Of a DNA stretch of 43,687 nt, positions 35,085-43,636 are shown piece after piece. The DNA lies in assembly GCA_964505065.1 (NCBI GenBank), contig CAZDGF010000031.1, forward strand, positions 1 through 43,687, in the 5' to 3' direction. A program made the translations under genes and the position numbers. How positions within the stretch are numbered: position 1 is the first letter of the stretch; each line of letters opens with the position of its first letter. The notes under the pieces are model-generated. The model ran no database searches and was not told the origin of the DNA. It saw only the letters and a program-made list of their open reading frames with translations. This DNA is from JABMMZ01 sp964505065 (GTDB lineage: Bacteria > Bacteroidota > Bacteroidia > NS11-12g > UBA955).

Positions 35085-35603
35085 ATGCATTACAAATTAA
35101 TAAGCTATATGGCTATAATTACTGTTTTTAGTAGCTATAATAATATAATTGCTCAATCTTCTAAATCATTAAAACTTGTAAATAATAATGATAAAACAAT
35201 TATAAAATTTAAAGAAAATACCAGAATTAAAATTAAGACTTTTCATACAGATAAAATAATAAAATACAAAGGAAACCTAAAAATAATAAACGATTCCATA
35301 ATAGCCATAGATTCAGTAAACATAAATATTGATAGTATATACAAAATAGGAAAAATTCCTTTTCTTAAACAATTTTTTGGTCATTATGCAGCTATTGGTG
35401 GTGTAGGTATAACTGGTTTAGGTGTTTATTTTTTTAAAGAAGCAGGCAATACAAATAATAATATATTAGAAAGTTTTTTATATCTATTTGTTGGTGCTTC
35501 ATTAGTTTCTACAGGCGTTCCATTAGCTATAATTAGCGAATATATTGCTCATGGTAGTATGCGTAATGCTAAAAATAAAAAGAGACATCTTAAAATTGGA
35601 TAA
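35085..35603 (+). CDS. Small exported or membrane protein of unknown function
   Basis: With the ATG at 35085 the protein has 172 residues: a signal peptide (MHYKLISYMAIITVFSSYNNIIAQ), a Lys/Ile/Asn-rich exposed part, and two hydrophobic segments near the C-terminus (YAAIGGVGITGLGVYFF and LYLFVGASLVSTGVPLAII). It ends in a basic tail. No family is recognised. It is a single-gene unit between the divergent B12 locus and the convergent helix-hairpin-helix gene. Confidence 0.65.
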   Translation: MHYKLISYMAIITVFSSYNNIIAQSSKSLKLVNNNDKTIIKFKENTRIKIKTFHTDKIIKYKGNLKIINDSIIAIDSVNINIDSIYKIGKIPFLKQFFGHYAAIGGVGITGLGVYFFKEAGNTNNNILESFLYLFVGASLVSTGVPLAIISEYIAHGSMRNAKNKKRHLKIG

Positions 35604-35664
35604 ATTAAAATATTAGGTGTAAGTTATACTGAAGGTAAAAAAAATAACTTAAATTACTATAACA

Positions 35665-35706
35665 ACAAAAAACCCCAAGCCCCCAACCTTTCAGTTGAGG
35701 GCTTGG
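35665..35706 (-). terminator. Intrinsic terminator for the helix-hairpin-helix gene
   Basis: CCAAGCCC (35675-35682) pairs with GGGCTTGG (35699-35706), extended by CAAC/GTTG. On the minus strand the stem is followed by GGTTTTTTG, a U-tract, placing a good terminator after the gene at 35826-36743. It may also serve the convergent gene in part. Confidence 0.7.
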
Positions 35707-35740
35707 TGCATATACATAATAAATCCAAAACCTCTTTGCT

Positions 35741-35764
35741 TTGGTTCGTGTCTTCACGAACCAA
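35741..35764. repeat. Perfect 10-bp-arm hairpin
   Basis: TTGGTTCGTG (35741-35750) and CACGAACCAA (35755-35764) form a perfect stem with loop TCTT in the convergent spacer. It looks like a dispersed intergenic repeat; a terminator role is possible. Confidence 0.6.
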
Positions 35765-35825
35765 ATATTAATTTCCATATATTAGTGTTATTACCAAATC
35801 AAAAAAAAGTTTCAATTATTAAAAA

Positions 35826-36743
35826 CTAAAACCTCAAATACCCCCGCAACTTATTTACAGTTGCTTCGTCAATTATTTTGGTTTTTAGTAAATCTTCGGC
35901 TTTGGTATAGTTGCCATGCTGCTGGCGGTAGTTTACTATAATATCTGCAAATTTCTTTTTAATGTAGGGGTGCTGGGCAAGTTCAGCCGCTGTGGCAGTG
36001 TTTATGTTAATGTATTTTTGTATTGTAAAATCGGCTTTAAGTTTGGGTTTTATTTTTTCTAATACCTCTGGCTTTAAGCCATACACCTCGCCCAATTGCT
36101 CAAAGCTATAAAAACCGCCCAGCTTATCTCTAAATACCACTATGCGTGCAGAAAGTACATTGCCTATGCCTGGCAGGCGGTTTAATGTGGCGGTATCTGC
36201 TGTGTTAATGTCTATTAAAGCGTATGTTTTGGGTTGGTAGGAGGGCTTGTCGTCAAAGGGTTTTGGCGTATAGGTTTTGGTTTCGGGTAGGTTTATGTAA
36301 GGATATAAATCATTGTATAAATTTTCATCTAAACCATATATTTTTTTAAAATCGGCTTTAATGTAAAACACCGCTCCTGCTCCTCTAAATTTTAAAATTC
36401 TATTGGCTACATAAGTAGGAATACCCAGCTTTTCAAACTCTTGAACATTGGCAGTATTGGGGTTGAATAAAAATTTAGTTGTTTTAGCGGCAGTATATGT
36501 TTTTGTAGGATACTCGGCATATTGTTTGGTATAATCTACAAACTCTTTTTTGGTACTTGTATCTATTTGGTTTTCGTATTTTTCAAATTCCGAAAAATCT
36601 GTTTTTGCCCATTTTTTAGGTGGTAAAATAAAGGGAATTAAAATAAAAATAGCGGTAATAAACAAAAGCACAAAAAAAGCATTTCGTTCGCCTTTGGTAA
36701 AGTTAAAATACTGTTTCCAAAAGGTTTGAAATGCTTTTTTCAT
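35826..36743 (-). CDS. Helix-hairpin-helix (ComEA-like) membrane-anchored protein
   Basis: The 305-residue protein has a basic N-terminus, one membrane segment (AFFVLLFITAIFILIPFIL, about 22-40), a spacer, and repeated helix-hairpin-helix units: FNPNTANVQEFEKLGIPTYVANRILKFR, DINTADTATLNRLPGIGNVLSARIVVFRD and NINTATAAELAQHPYIKKKFADIIVNYR. Such units bind DNA non-specifically; in ComEA they take part in DNA uptake. Here the short anchor and three or more units suit a DNA-binding protein at the inner membrane, but competence is not shown. A terminator follows at 35665-35706. Confidence 0.85.
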   Translation of the reverse strand: MKKAFQTFWKQYFNFTKGERNAFFVLLFITAIFILIPFILPPKKWAKTDFSEFEKYENQIDTSTKKEFVDYTKQYAEYPTKTYTAAKTTKFLFNPNTANVQEFEKLGIPTYVANRILKFRGAGAVFYIKADFKKIYGLDENLYNDLYPYINLPETKTYTPKPFDDKPSYQPKTYALIDINTADTATLNRLPGIGNVLSARIVVFRDKLGGFYSFEQLGEVYGLKPEVLEKIKPKLKADFTIQKYININTATAAELAQHPYIKKKFADIIVNYRQQHGNYTKAEDLLKTKIIDEATVNKLRGYLRF

Positions 36744-36818
36744 TATTAAATATGTAAAATCAGAATAGAGATACTGAATAAATTCTTACAGAATTTTTCA
36801 GAATGACAAAAGGCGGTT

Positions 36819-38072
36819 TTAACTTAACGCAGCATTTACCAATTTATCGTGTTGGTATTTGCCATTGGCAAGGTTTTCTTTAATTTCTGTAAAGGCTTTT
36901 ATGGTGCGCTCCACATCTGCCAAAGTATGCACAGCTGTTGGTATTAAGCGCAAAATAATTATACCTTTTGGTATTACAGGATATACTACAATGGAGCAAA
37001 AAATATCGTAATTCTCTCTTAAATCGAAAGTTAAATGCGTAGCTTCTGCCACAGTGCCGCTCAATACTACTGGGGTTACAGGTGTAGATGTACTGCCAAT
37101 ATTAAAGCCAGCATTTTTCAAGCCATTTTGCAAGGCATTTACAATATTCCAAAGATTTTCTTTTAATTGCGGTTGTGTTCTTATCAAATCTAAACGCTTT
37201 AAAGCACCAATAACCAAAGGCATTGGCAATGATTTAGCATATATTTGCGAACGCAAATTATAACGCAAATAGTTCAATATAATTTTTGGTCCTGCTACAA
37301 ATGCCCCAATACTTGCCATACTTTTAGCAAAGGTAGAAAACAATAAGTCAACACCTTCTGTTACACCTTGTTCCTCGGCTGTACCTGCACCAGTTTTGCC
37401 CATTGTGCCAAAGCCATGTGCATCATCTACAAATAAACGGAAACTGTATTTTTCTTTAAATGCTACAATGCCTTTTAAATTGCCTTGATTACCGCTCATA
37501 CCAAATACACCTTCGGTAATTACCAATATTCCACCGCCTGTTTTTTCTACCAATTTGGTAGCGTGTATCATTTGTTTTTCAAAACTTTCTAAATCGTTGT
37601 GTTTAAACATAAATCTATTGCCCATGTGTAAACGAACGCCATCAACAATACAAGCGTGCGATTCTGCATCATACACAATTACATCGTGCCTATTTACCAT
37701 AGCATCTATAACAGATACCACACCTTGGTAGCCAAAGTTCAACAAAATAGAATCTTCTTTGCCTACAAAAGCAGCCAATTCTCTTTCCAATTGCTCGTGT
37801 GGATTGCTATTTCCGCTCATCATTCTTGCACCCATTGGGTATGCCATGCCATAGGTAGCTGCTGCATCTGCATCGGCTTTGCGTACTTCAGGATGGTTGG
37901 CTAATCCTAAATAATTGTTTAAACTCCAGTTTAGTTTTTCTTTGCCATTAAACACCATTTTAGGTCCTATTTCGCCCTCCAATTTAGGGAATGTAAAATA
38001 ACCGTGTGCTTCTTTAATATGCTCGCCCAAAGGACCCATATTTTTTATCACTTTTTCAAAAATATCTGCCAT
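36819..38072 (-). CDS. spt: Serine palmitoyltransferase (alpha-oxoamine synthase family)
   Basis: The 417-residue PLP enzyme belongs with serine palmitoyltransferase and 2-amino-3-ketobutyrate CoA ligase. Motifs are NYLGLANHPEV (53-63), GMAYPMGARMMSGNS (75-89), VDDAHGFGTMG (215-225, Asp217/His219) and the Schiff-base Lys250 in FSTFAKSMASIGAF. The AKSMASIGAF context and the long N-terminus favour serine palmitoyltransferase, the first step of sphingolipid synthesis and a common trait of Bacteroidota. A different acyl-CoA or amino-acid choice is possible. A TACCTTTG box on the minus strand lies just upstream. Confidence 0.87.
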   Translation of the reverse strand: MADIFEKVIKNMGPLGEHIKEAHGYFTFPKLEGEIGPKMVFNGKEKLNWSLNNYLGLANHPEVRKADADAAATYGMAYPMGARMMSGNSNPHEQLERELAAFVGKEDSILLNFGYQGVVSVIDAMVNRHDVIVYDAESHACIVDGVRLHMGNRFMFKHNDLESFEKQMIHATKLVEKTGGGILVITEGVFGMSGNQGNLKGIVAFKEKYSFRLFVDDAHGFGTMGKTGAGTAEEQGVTEGVDLLFSTFAKSMASIGAFVAGPKIILNYLRYNLRSQIYAKSLPMPLVIGALKRLDLIRTQPQLKENLWNIVNALQNGLKNAGFNIGSTSTPVTPVVLSGTVAEATHLTFDLRENYDIFCSIVVYPVIPKGIIILRLIPTAVHTLADVERTIKAFTEIKENLANGKYQHDKLVNAALS

Positions 38073-38093
38073 TATTTATTTATGTTAAAGCTG

Positions 38094-38101
38094 CAAAGGT
38101 A
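38094..38101 (-). promoter_or_regulatory. Putative -7 box TACCTTTG for the serine palmitoyltransferase gene
   Basis: On the minus strand TACCTTTG lies 21 bp before the ATG at 38072. A TTT triplet sits 19 bp further upstream, near the expected -33 spacing. Confidence 0.45.
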
Positions 38102-38148
38102 AATAATAAAGTTTTGTTTTAAAAATTTAACCTTTCTATGCAGAAAAT

Positions 38149-38748
38149 TTATATTCTACTATTTATCAATTTGCAAACTTTTTCTATAAAGCTTAATATT
38201 TCCTCTCTACCCTCTTTGTGCGTTGCAGAGCTTATAAAAATATCAGGCAATTCCTCCCAAGTTTCTAACAGCTTAGCTTTATAATTGGCTACATTGTCTA
38301 TTAAATCTTTGGGTTTTAGTTTATCGGATTTGGTAAAAACAATGGCAAAGGGAATAGCCGAAATGCCTAACCATTCTATAAATTCTACATCTATTTTTTG
38401 AGGTTCAAGTCTGGAATCTATTAATACAAAAACGCAATTCATGGTTTCTCGTTGAATTAAATAATCTTGTATTAGCTCCCCAAAAGTAGCCCGTTTTTCT
38501 TTTGATATTTTGGCATAGCCATAGCCTGGTAAATCTACTAAAAACCAACGACTTTCTACCAAAAACTGAACCACCATTTGGGTTTTTCCTGGCTTAGAAG
38601 AAGTTTTAGCCAAATCTTTTTGTTGGCATATCATATTGATAAGCGAACTTTTGCCCACATTGCTTCTACCAATAAAGGCAAACTCTGGCAAATTAGGCTT
38701 GGGCATAGTGGCTATAGAGGGGTACGAACCTTTAAATTCTGCTTTCAT
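38149..38748 (-). CDS. engB: Ribosome-biogenesis GTP-binding protein EngB (YsxC/YihA)
   Basis: The 199-residue GTPase has GRSNVGKSSLI (27-37) as P-loop, the DLPGYGYAKISKEKR switch II region, and TKSDKL for guanine recognition. EngB helps assemble the large ribosomal subunit. Length and motifs are complete. It is divergent from ubiE with 65 bp between the two start codons. Confidence 0.95.
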   Translation of the reverse strand: MKAEFKGSYPSIATMPKPNLPEFAFIGRSNVGKSSLINMICQQKDLAKTSSKPGKTQMVVQFLVESRWFLVDLPGYGYAKISKEKRATFGELIQDYLIQRETMNCVFVLIDSRLEPQKIDVEFIEWLGISAIPFAIVFTKSDKLKPKDLIDNVANYKAKLLETWEELPDIFISSATHKEGREEILSFIEKVCKLINSRI

Positions 38749-38769
38749 TTTATTGTTAAATTATGTGCG

Positions 38770-38800
38770 TATATTTGCACTTATTTTTTCAGCAAAAGTA
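38770..38800. promoter_or_regulatory. Overlapping divergent -7 boxes for ubiE and engB
   Basis: TATATTTG (38770-38777, plus strand) points to ubiE and TACTTTTG (38793-38800, minus strand) points to engB. Each box lies within the region the other polymerase would leave through, so the two promoters should compete. The -33 boxes are not clear. Confidence 0.45.
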
Positions 38801-38813
38801 ATACATAAAACCA

Positions 38814-39539
38814 TTGACAGAAGTAAAACCCATTCTAAATTCAGAAAAAAGCAAAAAAGCACAAGTAGAAGAAATGTTTGATAGCATTTCTAAACGCTAC
38901 GATTTTTTAAATCATTTTCTTTCGCTTGGCATAGATAAAGGCTGGCGCAAAAAAGCTGTAAACGAACTAAAAGAAATAAAACCAAATCATATTTTAGATA
39001 TGGCAACAGGTACTGGCGATTTGGCTTTGGCTTGTTTGAAACTCAATCCTAAAAAAATAACTGGTATAGATTTAAGCGAGGGTATGCTTAGCGTAGGTAG
39101 AAAAAAAATAGCCGAACTAAAGCAAACAGGTGTTATACAAATGCTAAAAGGCGACAGCGAAAAAATACTATTTCCAGATAATACTTTCGATGCTTGCACT
39201 GTAGGTTTTGGTGTTAGAAACTTTGAAAACTTAAGTCAAGGGCTTTCAGAAATACATAGAGTTTTAAAACCTGGTTCAAAACTTGTAATATTAGAATTTA
39301 GCAAACCAAAAAAATTTCCTGTCAAAAATGTGTATAATTTTTACTTCAATACAATATTACCCTTTTGGGGTCGTTATATTTCTAAAAACCAAAGTGCCTA
39401 CAGCTATTTGCCCGAAAGTGTTAAGCATTTTCCTGATGGAGAGACATTTATACAAAAATTAAATACTATTGGATTTAAACATATTACACAACAACCGTTA
39501 TCTTTTGGAATATGCACTATTTACACAGGTATAAAATAG
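38814..39539 (+). CDS. ubiE: Demethylmenaquinone methyltransferase
   Basis: The 241-residue class I methyltransferase converts demethylmenaquinone to menaquinone using S-adenosylmethionine. It shows EMFDSISKRYDFLNHFLSLGIDKGWRKKAV, LDMATGTGDLAL (SAM motif I), VGFGVRNFENLSQGLSEIHRVLKPG and LEFSKP. The start is TTG at 38814 (reads TEVKPILNSEKSKKAQVEEMF), whose product aligns with the usual N-terminus; the next in-frame ATG is inside the conserved region. The 3' end overlaps the porT-like gene by 28 bp. Symbol menG is also in use. Confidence 0.93.
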   Translation: MTEVKPILNSEKSKKAQVEEMFDSISKRYDFLNHFLSLGIDKGWRKKAVNELKEIKPNHILDMATGTGDLALACLKLNPKKITGIDLSEGMLSVGRKKIAELKQTGVIQMLKGDSEKILFPDNTFDACTVGFGVRNFENLSQGLSEIHRVLKPGSKLVILEFSKPKKFPVKNVYNFYFNTILPFWGRYISKNQSAYSYLPESVKHFPDGETFIQKLNTIGFKHITQQPLSFGICTIYTGIK

Positions 39540-40237
39540 TATTTGTATTTTTTTTAATTATCAATTTTAACAGTTGGGCGCAAAGTGGCTCTCAACACAA
39601 CCCAAATTACGACAATCAAAAATTTCATTTCGGTTTGGCTATTTGCCCTAATTATGATAAAGCAAAGGTAACATTAGCCGCTAATTTTTTACAAAGAGAT
39701 TCAGTACAAAGTATAAGAACTCAAGGCTTTTCAGGTTTTGGTTTTGGTGGTTTGGTAGATTATAGAATTGGTAAATTTGCAACTGTAAGATATACACCTC
39801 AAATACAATTTAGTCAAAGAAATTTTGTATATACCATAAAAGATGGGCTTAAAAACAATATTCAAACTTATAGAGTAGAAACAGCAAAATCTGAAAGTGT
39901 TGCATTAGAGCAAAGTTTTGATTTAAAATACCACTCTGTTAGGCATAAAAATATACGTTTTTTTGTATTGGCAGGCTTAAAATATTCTTACGATTTTAGA
40001 AGCGATGAAAAAGCGCAAAGAGGTCCAAATCGCCCCTTAGTTCCTTTTAAAGAGCAATCTTTTTATTATGAATATGGCTTCGGTATAGATTATTTTGGCT
40101 TATGGAAAGTAATTTCTACCGAAATAAAAATGGGCAATAGTATTACCAATATGATAAGTAAAGACCAATATATATACACAAGTTCTATAGATAAAATACA
40201 ATTGCGCTTATTCCAATTGTCTTTTTATTTTCAATAA
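39512..40237 (+). CDS. porT: PorT-like outer-membrane protein (type IX secretion)
   Basis: The 241-residue protein has a signal peptide (MHYLHRYKIVFVFFLIINFNSWAQ) and a barrel made of strands such as KFHFGLAICPNYDKAKV, GFSGFGFGGLVDYRIGKFATVRYTPQIQF, RFFVLAGLKYSYDF and FYYEYGFGIDYFG, ending in LFQLSFYFQ. The pattern FHFGL...RYTPQIQFSQR and the position just after ubiE fit PorT, a T9SS component of Bacteroidota. A different small barrel protein is the alternative. It begins 28 bp inside ubiE, which implies translational coupling. Confidence 0.8.
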   Translation: MHYLHRYKIVFVFFLIINFNSWAQSGSQHNPNYDNQKFHFGLAICPNYDKAKVTLAANFLQRDSVQSIRTQGFSGFGFGGLVDYRIGKFATVRYTPQIQFSQRNFVYTIKDGLKNNIQTYRVETAKSESVALEQSFDLKYHSVRHKNIRFFVLAGLKYSYDFRSDEKAQRGPNRPLVPFKEQSFYYEYGFGIDYFGLWKVISTEIKMGNSITNMISKDQYIYTSSIDKIQLRLFQLSFYFQ

Positions 40238-40244
40238 TTTTTTT

Positions 40245-41363
40245 TTGAAATTTACACTTAAACATACCGATACACAAAGCAAAGCACGCATAGGCAGTAT
40301 AGAAACAGCCCATGGCGTAATAGAAACCCCAATATTTATGCCAGTAGGCACTATTGGTAGCGTTAAAGCTATAAACCAAGAGCAATTAGCCAACCATATA
40401 AATGCTGAAATTATATTGGGCAATACCTACCATTTATACCTGCGCCCTGGCATGGAGGTATTGCAGCAAGCAGGCGGCTTACATCAGTTTATGAACTGGC
40501 AACGCCCAATACTTACCGATAGCGGAGGCTACCAAGTGTATAGCCTTGCGGAGAAAAGAAAACTAACAGAAGAAGGTGCAAAATTTCAAAGCCATATAGA
40601 TGGCAGCCGACATTTGTTTACCCCAGAAAATGTAATGGATATTGAGCGTAGAATAGGAGCTGATATTATGATGGCTTTTGATGAATGTCCGCCCTATCCA
40701 AGCACTTATCAATATGCTGAAAAAAGTATGCACTTAACCCACCGTTGGCTAGATAGGTGTATTACACGGTTTAATGAAACCGAAGGATTATATGGCTACG
40801 AGCAGGCTTTGTTTCCAATTTTACAAGGAAGTACATACAAAGATTTACGCCAACAAAGTGCCGAATATATTGCGGCTAAAAATGCTGATGGCAATGCCAT
40901 AGGCGGTTTAAGCGTAGGCGAACCACACGATATGATGTATGAAACTACAGATTTGGTATGTAATATTTTGCCTAAAGATAAACCCCGCTATTTAATGGGT
41001 GTAGGTACACCAGATAATATTTTAGAGTGTATAGCCTTGGGGGTAGATATGTTTGATTGTGTAATGCCTACGCGCAATGGGCGCAATGGCATGTTGTTTA
41101 CCAAAGAAGGAACAATAAACATTAAAAATAAAAAATGGGAAACAGATTTTAGCCCAGTAGATGAGGAGCTTTTGCCTAATTACAGTAAAGCCTATTTAAG
41201 ACATTTATTTATGGCTGGCGAAATGCTTGGACCTCAATTGGCAAGTTTGCATAATCTTTCATTTTACCTTTGGCTAGTGCGCCAAGCCAGAGAAAAAATA
41301 GCCAACAATACTTTTACAGGTTGGAAAAATAACTTGGTACAAAAATTGAAACAAAGAATATAA
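40245..41363 (+). CDS. tgt: tRNA-guanine transglycosylase lacking the zinc-cysteine motif
   Basis: The 372-residue enzyme exchanges G34 for preQ1 in GUN-anticodon tRNAs on the queuosine path. It shows ETPIFMPVGT, LTDSGGYQVYSL with the catalytic Asp, GGLSVGEP and the nucleophile region DCVMPTRNGRNGMLFTKEG. The C-terminal CxCxxC zinc site of typical Tgt is absent: after FSPVD comes EELLPNYSKAYLRHLF, four residues shorter and without cysteine. The start is TTG at 40245, giving KFTLKHTDTQSKARIG, which fits homologues; there is no upstream ATG. It lies 7 bp after porT and 4 bp before the LptF/G gene. Confidence 0.93.
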   Translation: MKFTLKHTDTQSKARIGSIETAHGVIETPIFMPVGTIGSVKAINQEQLANHINAEIILGNTYHLYLRPGMEVLQQAGGLHQFMNWQRPILTDSGGYQVYSLAEKRKLTEEGAKFQSHIDGSRHLFTPENVMDIERRIGADIMMAFDECPPYPSTYQYAEKSMHLTHRWLDRCITRFNETEGLYGYEQALFPILQGSTYKDLRQQSAEYIAAKNADGNAIGGLSVGEPHDMMYETTDLVCNILPKDKPRYLMGVGTPDNILECIALGVDMFDCVMPTRNGRNGMLFTKEGTINIKNKKWETDFSPVDEELLPNYSKAYLRHLFMAGEMLGPQLASLHNLSFYLWLVRQAREKIANNTFTGWKNNLVQKLKQRI

Positions 41364-41367
41364 CAAA

Positions 41368-42453
41368 ATGATAATTAAAAAATTTGATTGGTATATTATC
41401 CGTAAGTTTTTAACCACCTTTGTGGTTACACTTTCTTTGTTTATCATAATCATTATAGTATTTGATATTTCAGAGAAGCTTGACGATTTTTTAAAAAAAG
41501 AAGCCCCTGTTTCAGAAATTTTTACCAAATATTACATAAATTATGTACCTTTCTTTTTAAATTTATTTAGCCCTGTTTTTATTTTTATTTCTGTAATTTT
41601 TTTTACGTCTAAATTAGCCTCTCGTAGCGAAATAGTAGCCACACTTTCAGGCGGAGTTAGTTATAACAGAATACTGCGCCCTTATATAATTACAGCAGGT
41701 ATTTTAGCTATATTTTCATTTTTTTTAAATGCCTATATTATTCCCCGTTCAGATAAAATAAGACTAAAATTTGAAAACAAATATATACGCAATCAAAACA
41801 ATGTATATACCAATGCCCAACACCGCCAAATAAAACCTAATTTTTATTTTTATGTAGAATATTTTGGCTATGGCGATAGTATTGGCGGTGGCGTATCGCT
41901 TGAGCAATATGAAAACAATAAACTAAAAAGCAAATTGCATAGCAAGAAACTAAAATGGAACTACGAGCGTAAAAAATGGCGATTAGAGGATTATCTTATT
42001 AGAGATTATTTAAACGATACTACCGAAAAAATTACCAAAGGAAAATTTTTAGATACCACTATTGAATTTAATCCAGAAGATTTTTTTATTCATAACGATG
42101 ATGTACAATCTTTTAATATCAATGAATTAGACGATTTTATAGCCAAAGAAACCATGCGTGGAGCAAGCAATATAGATTTTTATATTACAGAAAAATACAG
42201 ACGTTGGGCTTCGCCTTTTGCCACTTTTATTTTAACCATTATAGGTGTATGTGTATCGAGCAAAAAAAGCAGAGGTGGTGTAGGTTTAAATTTAGGTATT
42301 GGTATATTTTTAAGTTTTATTTACCTTTTTGTTATCCAATATTTTAACACTTATGGTGCTACTGGGCAAATATACCCAATGCTTGCCGTATGGATACCCA
42401 ATTTTATTTTTATGGGAGTGGCTTATTATTTATACCGTAATGTTCAAAAATAA
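41368..42453 (+). CDS. LptF/LptG-family (YjgP/YjgQ) permease
   Basis: The 361-residue protein has the LptF/G layout: N-terminal IIKKFDWYIIRKFLTTFVVTLSLFIIIIIVFD, two further segments with FTSKLASRSEIVATLSGGVSYNRILRPY, a large periplasmic beta-jellyroll part (about 115-270), and three C-terminal membrane segments. These proteins, with LptB, pull lipopolysaccharide out of the inner membrane. I cannot say whether it is LptF or LptG. It is tightly packed behind tgt and overlaps the next gene by 14 bp. Confidence 0.9.
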   Translation: MIIKKFDWYIIRKFLTTFVVTLSLFIIIIIVFDISEKLDDFLKKEAPVSEIFTKYYINYVPFFLNLFSPVFIFISVIFFTSKLASRSEIVATLSGGVSYNRILRPYIITAGILAIFSFFLNAYIIPRSDKIRLKFENKYIRNQNNVYTNAQHRQIKPNFYFYVEYFGYGDSIGGGVSLEQYENNKLKSKLHSKKLKWNYERKKWRLEDYLIRDYLNDTTEKITKGKFLDTTIEFNPEDFFIHNDDVQSFNINELDDFIAKETMRGASNIDFYITEKYRRWASPFATFILTIIGVCVSSKKSRGGVGLNLGIGIFLSFIYLFVIQYFNTYGATGQIYPMLAVWIPNFIFMGVAYYLYRNVQK

Positions 42454-43045
42454 ATTCAAACTATATTTTAAATTTTTAACCATTGTTTTTTCATTAAAAC
42501 TGAATGGACAATATAATCATGCCATTTCAGCAGGCGTAGGTTTTCCAAACTTATCTCGTTTATCGAACCAATTATTTAAAAACGATAATGGCTATACCTC
42601 AAAAGGCAGCGGACCTTTTCATTTTAAATACGAATATTATATTAAACCAAGAATAACTGTTGGTTTAAATATTAATTACAATTATTTTGAAGCAAGTTAT
42701 TTTGCAACCGCATCTGATGGCAATAAAATAGTACCCAACAAAATTACCATAAAAAACAGAAGTACAGCCTTTAATATAAGAGCCAATTTTTTTATCTTAA
42801 ATCCAGAAACCCATACCAAATGGCAATTATACACTGGCATAGGCTTTGGTTATAAACACGGCAAACTAAATTTAATTGCCGAATACCCTGAATATAAACC
42901 TACAATTACATTACCAAGAATAAACCGCTTTGGGGCTGAATGTACCCTTGGTGCAAGATATTTTATTGTCAAAAATATTGGCATATATACCGAATTAGGT
43001 TTAGCCAAAAGTATTATACAAGCGGGGGTGGTAGGTAGGTTTTAG
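42440..43045 (+). CDS. Outer-membrane beta-barrel protein of unknown function
   Basis: I take the ATG at 42440 (MFKNKFKLYFKFLTIVFSLKLNGQ), which gives a signal peptide; the frame is open from 42329 but that part lies inside the LptF/G gene. The mature 177 residues have barrel-like strands: AISAGVGFPNLSRL, YYIKPRITVGLNINYNYFEASYF, TAFNIRANFFIL, WQLYTGIGFGYKHG, TLGARYFIVKNIGIYTELGLA. It belongs to the small porin-like barrels of Bacteroidota and is the last gene of the forward run. Confidence 0.75.
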   Translation: MFKNKFKLYFKFLTIVFSLKLNGQYNHAISAGVGFPNLSRLSNQLFKNDNGYTSKGSGPFHFKYEYYIKPRITVGLNINYNYFEASYFATASDGNKIVPNKITIKNRSTAFNIRANFFILNPETHTKWQLYTGIGFGYKHGKLNLIAEYPEYKPTITLPRINRFGAECTLGARYFIVKNIGIYTELGLAKSIIQAGVVGRF

Positions 43046-43238
43046 GATTTTTAGCTATTTCGGAATTTTCAAATTTGTTTACATTGATTTCTATAGATAA
43101 AAAATATTTATTCAAAACTTGCTTACATTTGTTGGCTAACTTTTCTCTTTGGCTCAAAGCCAAAATAACACTAAGCAAAGGCTTAAAAATAAGGTAAGAA
43201 ACAAAGCTATAGTTGGGGATTGAAGTATTTAAGTTTAA

Positions 43239-43383
43239 CCCAAATTCAGCAATAGCATTGCTGAATCGAATAACAAATTGCAAATCATGTTTTTACAAAA
43301 CATAATTGCAATTTTTAAATCGGGGTTAATCCCAACTAAATCAAATAGTTCAATTTTTCAAATTTCCTATTGATTAATTTGGG
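43239..43383 (-). mobile_element. 145-bp MITE-like element, copy 4 (inverted)
   Basis: It is the same element in reverse orientation, differing from copy 1 at about three positions, with intact CCCAAATT/AATTTGGG ends. The flanks (TTTAA left, AATAA right) do not match, unlike copies 1-3, so the site may have changed after insertion or the copy may be a recombinant. The loop of its second hairpin is GCT read in element orientation. Confidence 0.9.
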
Positions 43384-43392
43384 AATAATGTT

Positions 43393-43627
43393 CAACTCCT
43401 ACGGAGTTGTATTTTTGTAAGGATTATTTAATTTATTAATGTTTAACTCCTACGGAGTTGTACAGATAAGTTATCATTTTATATTATTAATGTTCAACTC
43501 CTAAGGACTTGTTTGTTATTATTATAAGTTTAATTTTTTGCATAATTTACCATTGAATAGCTAACCCTGTAAGGGTTACACATTAATAAAAATAGTGTAA
43601 AAACAAAAGACAACCCTGTAAGGGTTG
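43393..43627. repeat. Array of short palindromes between MITE copies 4 and 5
   Basis: CAACTCCTACGGAGTTG at 43393-43409 recurs as TAACTCCTACGGAGTTG at 43444-43460 and, decayed, as CAACTCCTAAGGACTTG at 43495-43511, an exact 51-bp step. AACCCTGTAAGGGTT occurs at 43563-43577 and again at 43612-43626. Each forms a 6-7 bp stem with a 3-nt loop. These are interspersed palindromic repeats of a kind common in Bacteroidota. No gene is visible from 43046 to 43687. Confidence 0.85.
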
Positions 43628-43636
43628 AACAATAAA

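Noticed and set aside
43014..43283. Minus-strand frame at the right end (89 codons)
   Set aside because: It starts within the 145-bp element and ends inside the barrel gene on the other strand; no family resemblance.
43393..43627. Regularly spaced palindromes as a CRISPR array
   Set aside because: Repeats are 15-17 bp, of two different types, decay along the array, and there are no cas genes or unique uniform spacers.
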